DNA of 64,000 nucleotides from JAFDYH01 sp049840875 (GTDB lineage: Bacteria; Bacteroidota; Bacteroidia; Chitinophagales; Chitinophagaceae). Shown here in pieces: positions 8,389-16,038 of the stretch. Position 1 is the stretch's first letter. Every line of letters begins with the position of its first letter. Where the stretch lies: NCBI GenBank assembly GCA_049840875.1, contig JASGJE010000011.1:682001-746000 (forward strand). The letters run 5' to 3'. A program made the position numbers and the translations under genes. The notes under the pieces were generated by a model, which searched no databases, was not told where the DNA came from, and saw nothing but the letters and a program-made list of their open reading frames with translations.

Positions 8389-10362
8389 ATGAAAAAAAAT
8401 AGTGTTATACTGTTTCTCTTCATAGCTGTCTGTTGTTCCTGCTTAGCACAAAATGATTGGAAAAAAGGCATTGATTCTGAATGGGCAACTGTAAGCAATG
8501 ATACAAACCGTGTAATGATTTTATCTGAGTACGCCAACTATTACAAATTTAAGAAACCCGATTCCGGTTTGTTTTATGCTTACAAAGGGTTGGCATTATC
8601 AAGGAAAATCGGGTTTGTTACAGGAGAAGTAGATAATATGCTGATGATAGCGCTATGCCTGACTACGGCTGGTAATCATGCAAAGGCGTTACAAATAAAT
8701 CTTCAAAGTCTGAAAATTACGGAAGAATACAAGCTGACCTTTCAACGGGCGCTGGCTGAAGCAAACCTGGGAAAAATTTATAGCATGTCCCGGAATTATG
8801 TAAAAGCGCTGAGTTCTTTCAAAGAATCAACGAGACTTTTTGATTTGTTGCACGATTCCGCTTTCTATGTAGGTCAACTAAACAACGTAAGCGACACCTA
8901 TTTATTGATGAATCAGTTGGATTCGGCGCTTTACACCAGCAAATTGGCGTATGACAATGTAATTCTATTAAAAAATGGTAAGGATTGGGCAAAGATCAGC
9001 ATACTTGAAAGTCTTGGAAAAATTTATCTTAAGCTGGGCAATACTGATCTTGCGCTGGATTATTTCCGGCAATCACTTATGATGGCAGATGAACCTGTTG
9101 ATTTTATCGTTTCTGATTTTTTTATAGCGCAGCTTTATAAGCAAACAGGTCAGCCGGACTCTGCTATTTACTATGCAAAAAAATCGCTTGAAGTTGCACA
9201 GGAAAACGGTTTTTATCCGGATGCTATTGAAGCCAGTGTTCTTTTGTCAGCGATGTATGAGGGCCGGGATCCACAAAAAGCGCTTACGTACAGCAAAGAG
9301 GCCATAGCTCTTAAAGACAGCTTTAGCAACCAGGGAATGTCAATAGCTTTAGAAAATGTGACTTCCTTTGATGAACAGGAACGTCAATATGAAATTGACA
9401 AAGCCAATACATTATATCAAAGCCGGGTTAAACAATACATTCTCCTCGGTGGTTTAGCCGTATTTCTGATTATTGCTTTTATCCTGTACCGGAATAACAG
9501 GCAGAAACAAAAAGCAAATAAAGTTTTAGGGGCAACACTGGATGATTTAAAATCTACACAGTCGCAATTGATACAATCCGAAAAAATGGCTTCACTGGGC
9601 GAACTCACGGCCGGCATTGCACATGAGATACAAAACCCATTGAATTTTGTGAACAATTTTAGTGAGGTAAATAAGGAGTTACTGGAAGAATTAAAAAGTA
9701 AAAATGAAAAATTAAAAATCCATGATGCCGAAATTGATGAATTGGTAAATGATATTTCAGAAAACTCTGAAAAAATAAATCATCATGGTAAGCGGGCTGA
9801 TGCTATTGTAAAAGGAATGCTGCAACATTCACAGTCAGGTAAAGGGCAAAAAGAACCTACCGATATCAATGCGTTGGCTGACGAATACCTTCGCCTCTCC
9901 TATCATGGCGTTCTTGCAAAAGATAAATCTTTCAATGCCACAATTAAAACAGATTTCGATAGTTCAATTGGAAAAATCAACATTATTCCGCAGGATATTG
10001 GAAGAGTTTTATTGAATTTATACAACAATGCGTTTTATGCAGTAAATGAAAAACTAAAAGTGAAAAGTGAAAAATATGAGCCGACAGTTTCAATTAGCAC
10101 GAAAAAGCAATCAAACGATATAACAATTACCATCGAAGACAATGGAACTGGTATTCCGCAAAACATCATTGACAAAATCTTCCAACCATTCTTCACTACC
10201 AAACCAACAGGACAAGGAACTGGATTGGGCTTGAGCTTAAGTTATGATATTATCAAAGCGCATGGTGGCGAAATAAGAGTAGAAACAAAGGAAGGTGAAG
10301 CCCGCCCGGACGACACGGTCGGACGGGGAACAACATTTATCATTCAACTACCAATTGCTTAA
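8389..10362 (+). CDS. TPR sensor histidine kinase (array member 5)
   Basis: 657 residues: signal peptide (to CLAQ, residue 21), TPR-like repeats, membrane span at about 346-366 and kinase core with His412, DNGTGIP and GTGLGLS. The ATPase loop holds LKVKSEK, encoded by an AAAAGTGAAAAGTGAAAA-type simple repeat. Near the C-terminus, between VETKEGE and GTTFIIQLP, there is an extra nine-residue segment (ARPDDTVGR) encoded by a strikingly GC-rich block that no paralogue has. The reading frame is kept. The gene starts 9 bp after member 4 and stops 4 bp before the chosen start of member 6. Confidence 0.9.
   Translation: MKKNSVILFLFIAVCCSCLAQNDWKKGIDSEWATVSNDTNRVMILSEYANYYKFKKPDSGLFYAYKGLALSRKIGFVTGEVDNMLMIALCLTTAGNHAKALQINLQSLKITEEYKLTFQRALAEANLGKIYSMSRNYVKALSSFKESTRLFDLLHDSAFYVGQLNNVSDTYLLMNQLDSALYTSKLAYDNVILLKNGKDWAKISILESLGKIYLKLGNTDLALDYFRQSLMMADEPVDFIVSDFFIAQLYKQTGQPDSAIYYAKKSLEVAQENGFYPDAIEASVLLSAMYEGRDPQKALTYSKEAIALKDSFSNQGMSIALENVTSFDEQERQYEIDKANTLYQSRVKQYILLGGLAVFLIIAFILYRNNRQKQKANKVLGATLDDLKSTQSQLIQSEKMASLGELTAGIAHEIQNPLNFVNNFSEVNKELLEELKSKNEKLKIHDAEIDELVNDISENSEKINHHGKRADAIVKGMLQHSQSGKGQKEPTDINALADEYLRLSYHGVLAKDKSFNATIKTDFDSSIGKINIIPQDIGRVLLNLYNNAFYAVNEKLKVKSEKYEPTVSISTKKQSNDITITIEDNGTGIPQNIIDKIFQPFFTTKPTGQGTGLGLSLSYDIIKAHGGEIRVETKEGEARPDDTVGRGTTFIIQLPIA
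10300..10326 (+). repeat. 27-bp GC-rich palindromic in-frame insertion in kinase 5
   Basis: 22 of 27 bases are G or C, against an AT-rich surrounding. The two halves are imperfect inverted copies (CCCGCCCGGACGAC against GTCGGACGGGG). Comparison with the other seven kinases shows that exactly nine codons were added. It looks like a mobile palindromic repeat captured inside a coding sequence. Confidence 0.65.
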
Positions 10363-10366
10363 AAAA

Positions 10367-12598
10367 ATGAAAAAAAATAGTCTCGTTTTTCTCCTTCTTC
10401 TGATGGTTTTGAGCTATTCAACTGTCGCATCCGACCGGTTTAATTTTGTGCCGGTGTATAACTACAACACCGATGACCTAGTAAAGCAACTAAAAATTGC
10501 CAAAACAGATACCGGAAAGCTAAACCTCCTTTTTAGCGTGGCCTTTGGTAATAATAAGCTGGTTGAAAGCCCTTCTTTTATAGATACTTCTTATATAAAT
10601 CAAATTATTGAAATTAATACAAGAGCCAAACTGTTTGACGATGAGCCGTTCCTTACACTGCTTCAAGCGATAAGAGAAGGTGCTAAAACTAATTACGTAG
10701 CAGAGATAACATTGCTTACAAAAACGATCGACCAGTTTGATAAACAGAACATAGAAATTGTCATGTTGCTGATCGAAACGCGATTTATATTTAATCTTGC
10801 CAATCAGCAGGAAGAAAAGTACCAGTTTTACTCAAAAAAAATTTCCGGTTACCTGCAAAAAGGGCAATACCATAATGCGGCCGCCTGTTACCATTGTCTT
10901 GCAGGTTACTATGCGTTTAAAGGAGATTTTAATTCTGCGATAAATAATTACTTAAAGGCCGGTGAGCAATTTCAATCATTTTCTCACTTATGGTACATGC
11001 ACGAATTTATCATTGTAGCAAGCCGTTACGGTGATTGGGGCAATCTGGAAAAAAGCTTTGCTTATCTGCAAAAGGCACAACAAGTAGCCAGCAATTCGGT
11101 AAGCGATGATGATAAACTGAGCCTGCTGCAATATTCCTTGTCATTAGAGTATGAACGTAAACACTACCAGGAGTCATTGGCTTATATCGAACAAATTGCT
11201 CAGCAATTTGATTCTATCCAAGATGTCAATATACCTTATAAAGTGCTGAACCTTGTAGCGCTAAACCGTCTAAACGAAGCGGGGGATGAACTCAAAAAAA
11301 GCAACGGCCAATTGCGTCAATCTGCTCTGGCACCCATTGTTCTGGCTAACGGGTATGATCTTGACTATGCTTTCTATAAATATTACCTGGTAACTATGGA
11401 TCTGCCGAAGGCCGAAACTCACTTGCTGAATTCTTATGAAGCAGCAAAAAAGGAGGCGATTTTACATCAACAAGCAATTTATCTAAAGGAATTGAGCGTG
11501 TTTTATGGTATGCAGGGAAAAACGGATAAAGCCTGGAAGTATGCAGTGTTATACGATCGCCTGAACGACAGCATTCAATCCAGCACAAACCAATTCAAGA
11601 TTGCATCGTATGAGAATGAACAAAAAGAGAATGAGCAGAACAAGAAGTTGACCTTATTGCAACAGAAGCAGGCAGTGCAGGAAGCGATAATCGGTCAGCG
11701 GAATAAGATTATATGGATTTCTTTAATCGGGTTAGTGCTAGTACTGGGTTTGTTGATATTTATTTATCGCCAATTGCAGATCAACAAGCGAAATTTAAAT
11801 AACTTAAGATCCACGCAAGTACAATTGATCCAATCTGAAAAAATGGCTTCATTGGGAGAACTTACTGCTGGTATTGCGCATGAGATACAAAACCCGTTGA
11901 ACTTTGTGAACAATTTTAGTGAAATAAATAAAGAGTTACTGGAGGAATTAAAAAGTAAAAATGAAAAATTAAAAATCCATGATGCCGAAATTGATGAATT
12001 AGTGAATGATATTTCTGAAAACTCTGAAAAAATTAATCATCACGGTAAGCGTGCAGACTCTATCGTAAAAGGAATGCTGCAACATTCAAGAAAAAGTACC
12101 GGTGAAAAAATTCCGACTGATATCAATGCATTGGCAGATGAATATTTGCGCCTGTCATATCATGGTATCCGGGCAAGGGACAATTCATTTAATGCAAAGC
12201 TTGAAACTGATTTTGATGACAACGTCGGGAATGTAAACATTATCCCGCAAGACATCAGTCGTGTTCTCCTGAACATAATTACCAATGCATTTTATGCGGT
12301 GAATGAAAAAAAGATTATTCGACAAGCCAAGGGCGAAAAATATGAACCAACAGTTTCCGTCAGCACGAAGAAACAATTAAACAATGTAACCATTACCATT
12401 GCTGACAACGGCAATGGAATACAGAAAGAGATCATCGATAAAATATTTCAACCATTTTTTACAACAAAACCGACCGGGCAGGGAACCGGGCTGGGTTTAT
12501 CATTAAGCTATGATATTGTGAAAGCGCATGGAGGAGAAATAAAAGTGGAAACGAAGGAAGGCGAAGGTTCTGAATTCATAATAGTTTTTAAAAGTTAA
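10367..12598 (+). CDS. TPR sensor histidine kinase (array member 6)
   Basis: The start is set at the ATG giving MKKNSLVFLLLLMV, a clear signal peptide 4 bp after the previous stop. A longer frame from 10295 would only overlap the end of member 5. The product is about 743 residues: signal peptide, an all-helical periplasmic domain longer than in its TPR sisters and with less regular repeats, membrane span at about 446-466, a coiled linker, and a kinase core with His505, an N-box in the form NIITNAFYAV, DNGNGIQ and GTGLGLS. The G1 box has Gln in place of the usual Pro after DNGNGI. The ATPase loop contains IIRQAKG, a decayed version of the LRQAQG repeat in member 1. It ends in VFKS without the usual LP-type strand end. 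Confidence 0.88.
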   Translation: MKKNSLVFLLLLMVLSYSTVASDRFNFVPVYNYNTDDLVKQLKIAKTDTGKLNLLFSVAFGNNKLVESPSFIDTSYINQIIEINTRAKLFDDEPFLTLLQAIREGAKTNYVAEITLLTKTIDQFDKQNIEIVMLLIETRFIFNLANQQEEKYQFYSKKISGYLQKGQYHNAAACYHCLAGYYAFKGDFNSAINNYLKAGEQFQSFSHLWYMHEFIIVASRYGDWGNLEKSFAYLQKAQQVASNSVSDDDKLSLLQYSLSLEYERKHYQESLAYIEQIAQQFDSIQDVNIPYKVLNLVALNRLNEAGDELKKSNGQLRQSALAPIVLANGYDLDYAFYKYYLVTMDLPKAETHLLNSYEAAKKEAILHQQAIYLKELSVFYGMQGKTDKAWKYAVLYDRLNDSIQSSTNQFKIASYENEQKENEQNKKLTLLQQKQAVQEAIIGQRNKIIWISLIGLVLVLGLLIFIYRQLQINKRNLNNLRSTQVQLIQSEKMASLGELTAGIAHEIQNPLNFVNNFSEINKELLEELKSKNEKLKIHDAEIDELVNDISENSEKINHHGKRADSIVKGMLQHSRKSTGEKIPTDINALADEYLRLSYHGIRARDNSFNAKLETDFDDNVGNVNIIPQDISRVLLNIITNAFYAVNEKKIIRQAKGEKYEPTVSVSTKKQLNNVTITIADNGNGIQKEIIDKIFQPFFTTKPTGQGTGLGLSLSYDIVKAHGGEIKVETKEGEGSEFIIVFKS
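12317..12333 (+). repeat. Decayed LRQAQG-type repeat in kinase 6
   Basis: ATTCGACAAGCCAAGGG matches the core of the block at 2178-2197 (TTCGRCAAGC, AGGG end) and lies at the same protein position. It was either inherited from a common ancestor with member 1 or inserted independently. Confidence 0.45.
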
Positions 12599-12607
12599 CT
12601 TCCAGGA

Positions 12608-15600
12608 ATGGGCTTTAAACCAGGACTACTCTCCATTCTCACAGGCTTTAGTCTTTGTATAACAACTGCTATGCCTGATTATGCAGTTGCGCAACTTAAT
12701 TCCGGAAATATTACGCAGTATGCAGAAAAAGAGGGAGTACCTGGTGCACAGGTAAACTCTGTTCTTGTAGACCGGCTCGGTTATATTTGGACAGGAACAA
12801 TGAATGGCCTTGCCCGATATGATGGTTATGAATTCAAACGGTTTTATTATAACCCCAATGATACAACTACTATGCACGGTCTTTCAGTATGGTCTCTGTG
12901 TGAAGACAGGCATGGTAAAATATGGATAGGCAGCAGCCCATCCTTTTTGAATGCATACAACCCAGTCACAAAAACATTTCGCCAGTATAATTTTTCACAG
13001 CTGATTCCACACGCCGCCAATATAGAAATGAATGTAAGCGATATGTGTGAAGATAACAATGGAAGAATGTATTTCGGGATCAGCACGTTTTATGACGATA
13101 TAATTTCGTCTGCTCTTTTATACAAAGAAAAAGATGAGGATACGCTTAAACGGTTCCTGGTTCCGGACAGTCTCGAAATTCAAAACGTACGCAGGATAAC
13201 TAAAGATAATGCCGGTAATATTGTAGTGTTTAGTATTTCAGGTCTTTTTACCATTGATACAAAAGGGAAATTATCGAAGGTGAATGGATTGAATGCATTG
13301 TTTGCGGAGTTTGTGAAAAAAAACGACTTTCCAGGAGATCTGAAATTTGACAAAGAGGGACATCTCTGGATAATCAGCAATAAGTCGTGGCTATATGATC
13401 TTAATACGGCAACAGGCAATTTCAAAACCTTCTACCCGGATTCACTGCATGTCACCAATGAAATTTTTTATACACAGCGACTTGTTATTGATAACAACGG
13501 CGATATGTGGGTAGCCACAAGAAACGGGCTTAAGTTCTTTAACCGGAAAACGGGAAAATTCTCATCGTTTAATAATGGAATAAAAAAGGAGCTCGAGCAT
13601 ACTCTTATAGGTGATCTTGCGATAGATAGTTTTGGCACGCTCTGGATTGGCTCTTTTATAAATGGTTTGTTGAAATATGAAGACAAGCCCCAGCTAAAAT
13701 CGTATATCTATAATAAAGAAGATAAAAAATCATTGACTTTCGGTTGGGCTAATGTTATACGTGAAACCAGCGATGGTAAAATTTGGATTGCCACCAGCAG
13801 CTCTTCTACCACTTCGGGTATAAATATCCTGGATCCGCATACAGGAAATCTTGACGTGCTATTGTACAAGAATATAAAAGCCCCTAATGCGGAAAGCAGG
13901 ATGAGCGACATGTCTGCTATGTGGGAAAATGTACCCGGTGAAATGTATTTGAGTTCATACAGGCGATCTTATTCATTTTCAGAAGTCACTCATCAGCTAA
14001 AAGAAATTAAATTTCCGGGAATTCCGGATACAAGCATTATCACATTTCATAAAAAAGATAGCAGGGAAAATGAATGGATATGCACATGGCAAGGTCTTTA
14101 TAAAAAACAAAAAGGCGATGATCAATACAGACGATATGACTTAAGCGGTAAGGAAGGCGATGCAAGCAGTAACCAAATTACTTTTTTGTATGAAAGCAAG
14201 AAACACGGGTTATGGATATTAACCAATAATGGCCTCTTTTTATATAATTATACTACAGACAAAATTGAGCGACATGGATTTGATAAAACCAAGGGAGATA
14301 TTTTTGTAACGCAAGATATCAATTCATTTTATGAAGATATCAAGGGTATAGCATGGGTAGGTACATGGCAGGGAGGGTTAAGTCAATACAACGTTGAAAC
14401 GGAGAAAATAAAAACATACACGTTAAATGATGGCTTGCCTTCCATGTGCATACAATCAATCATCGACGATGAAAAAAATAATACACTTTGGCTGAGTACA
14501 TTTGACGGACTTAGCCGTTTCAATTTAAACACCAAGCAATTCAGCAACTTTTCAATAGCGGATGGTATACAAGGACAGTTATTTGCTGATGCTTCGTTTT
14601 TAAAAACCTCAACTGGCCTGTTCGTATTTGGCGGAGCAAATGGAATAACAATTTTTAATCCTGATGATATCAGCAAGAATTCTACTCCCCCTAAAGTATT
14701 CTTAACAGATTTAAAGCTCTTTAATAAATCAGTAGTGCCCGGAAAGAAATCCATTCTGCAAAAACCCGTTTATGAAACAGAACAGATAACCCTTACCCAT
14801 AATCAAAATAACATTTCACTCGATTTTATTGCGCTTCACTATTCTAACCCAACGAAAAACAGGTATACCTATAAACTTGAAAATTATGATAACGAATGGC
14901 GGGATATAGGTAATGTGCATGTTGCGTTTTATCCCAACTTACCACCTGGAGAATACACATTTCGTGTGAGAGCAGCGAATGATAAAGGAGTGTGGAACGA
15001 GCAAGGCGCAACAATAAAAATCATTGTGGAGGAACCGTGGTGGAAAACAACCTGGGCGTATATTTTGTATGCCTTTCTCTTCATTTTATTTTCCTTTATG
15101 GTTAACCGTTATCTGCGTTATCGACTAATCCAGAAGGAACGGCAGCGAAACCAGGCAAGGGAACTGGAGCAGGCAAAAGAAATAGAAAAAGCTTATCACA
15201 AACTGGAAGAAGCCCATGAAACATTAAAAGCAACACAATCACAATTGATCCAATCAGAAAAAATGGCGTCGCTTGGTGAATTAACCGCCGGCGTCGCACA
15301 TGAGATACAAAATCCATTGAATTTCGTGAATAACTTTAGTGAAGTAAATAAAGAATTAGCAGATGAATTGCAATCACAGTTAGCAATGGGCAATTTGCAA
15401 TTGGCAGCAGAAATAACGAATGATATAAAAGATAATTCTGAAAAGATTAATCATCACGGTAAACGGGCTGATGCAATTGTAAAAGGAATGCTGCAACATT
15501 CAAGAAAAAGCAGCGGTGAAAAAGAATTAACAGACATTAATTCTCTTGCAGATGAATATTTACGCCTATCGTATCATGGGCTCCGCGCAAAGAACAAATC

Positions 15601-16009
15601 CTTTAATGCTAAAATTCAAACTGATTTTGATGATACAATTGATAAAATCAATATCATTCCGCAGGATATTGGAAGAGTCCTTTTGAATTTATATAACAAT
15701 GCGTTCTATGCAACCTCCCTGCCCTCCAAAGGACACTTCTCAGGCTCCGATAAAAGTATTGATCCTACAATATGGGTAAGTACAAAAAAAATTGGCGATA
15801 AAGTTTTGATTTCAGTTCGTGATAATGGTAACGGCATTCCACAAAGCATTATTGATAAAATCTTTCAACCATTTTTTACAACAAAACCAACCGGGCAGGG
15901 AACCGGACTTGGGTTATCTTTAGCATACGACATTATAAAAGCACATGGTGGCAATATTGAAGTTCATTCAGAAGAAGGAAAGGGATCGGAATTTGTCCTA
16001 TTACTTTAG
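12608..16009 (+). CDS. Two-component-propeller sensor histidine kinase (array member 7)
   Basis: 1133 residues. A signal peptide (to about residue 29) is followed by a periplasmic beta-propeller of Reg_prop repeats (recurring IWTGT, IWIGS, MWVAT, LWIGS motifs, residues about 40-700). Next come a Y_Y_Y domain (about 730-795, YTYKLENYDNEW through FRVRAAND), one membrane span at about 815-835, a coiled linker, and a kinase core with His898, DNGNGIP and GTGLGLS. The sensor half is that of the hybrid two-component systems that Bacteroidota use to sense polysaccharides, but the receiver and AraC-type output domains are absent. The protein ends with the same kinase core as its neighbours. With a xylan locus starting 2 kb downstream, a carbohydrate signal is possible but not shown. 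Its ATPase loop insertion (LPSKG) is shared with member 8. Confidence 0.92.
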   Translation: MGFKPGLLSILTGFSLCITTAMPDYAVAQLNSGNITQYAEKEGVPGAQVNSVLVDRLGYIWTGTMNGLARYDGYEFKRFYYNPNDTTTMHGLSVWSLCEDRHGKIWIGSSPSFLNAYNPVTKTFRQYNFSQLIPHAANIEMNVSDMCEDNNGRMYFGISTFYDDIISSALLYKEKDEDTLKRFLVPDSLEIQNVRRITKDNAGNIVVFSISGLFTIDTKGKLSKVNGLNALFAEFVKKNDFPGDLKFDKEGHLWIISNKSWLYDLNTATGNFKTFYPDSLHVTNEIFYTQRLVIDNNGDMWVATRNGLKFFNRKTGKFSSFNNGIKKELEHTLIGDLAIDSFGTLWIGSFINGLLKYEDKPQLKSYIYNKEDKKSLTFGWANVIRETSDGKIWIATSSSSTTSGINILDPHTGNLDVLLYKNIKAPNAESRMSDMSAMWENVPGEMYLSSYRRSYSFSEVTHQLKEIKFPGIPDTSIITFHKKDSRENEWICTWQGLYKKQKGDDQYRRYDLSGKEGDASSNQITFLYESKKHGLWILTNNGLFLYNYTTDKIERHGFDKTKGDIFVTQDINSFYEDIKGIAWVGTWQGGLSQYNVETEKIKTYTLNDGLPSMCIQSIIDDEKNNTLWLSTFDGLSRFNLNTKQFSNFSIADGIQGQLFADASFLKTSTGLFVFGGANGITIFNPDDISKNSTPPKVFLTDLKLFNKSVVPGKKSILQKPVYETEQITLTHNQNNISLDFIALHYSNPTKNRYTYKLENYDNEWRDIGNVHVAFYPNLPPGEYTFRVRAANDKGVWNEQGATIKIIVEEPWWKTTWAYILYAFLFILFSFMVNRYLRYRLIQKERQRNQARELEQAKEIEKAYHKLEEAHETLKATQSQLIQSEKMASLGELTAGVAHEIQNPLNFVNNFSEVNKELADELQSQLAMGNLQLAAEITNDIKDNSEKINHHGKRADAIVKGMLQHSRKSSGEKELTDINSLADEYLRLSYHGLRAKNKSFNAKIQTDFDDTIDKINIIPQDIGRVLLNLYNNAFYATSLPSKGHFSGSDKSIDPTIWVSTKKIGDKVLISVRDNGNGIPQSIIDKIFQPFFTTKPTGQGTGLGLSLAYDIIKAHGGNIEVHSEEGKGSEFVLLL
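15714..15751 (+). repeat. LPSKG-type in-frame insertion in kinase 7
   Basis: The block CTCCCTGCCCTCCAAAGGAC and the following bases replace the VNEK segment found in members 1-6 after NAFYA. The CCTCC/GGAGG character resembles the CCTCCCC...GGGAGG sequence found intergenically after uxaC (29926-29949). Confidence 0.5.
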
Positions 16010-16038
16010 CAAAAAAGTTATTCATAAACAGCATAGAA

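Noticed and set aside
10295..10366. Earlier start for kinase 6
   Set aside because: It would overlap the end of kinase 5 within its GC-rich insertion and hide the signal peptide that begins at 10367.
14383..14754. 123-residue frame antisense to kinase 7
   Set aside because: It lies wholly within the propeller coding region and looks like composition-driven noise.
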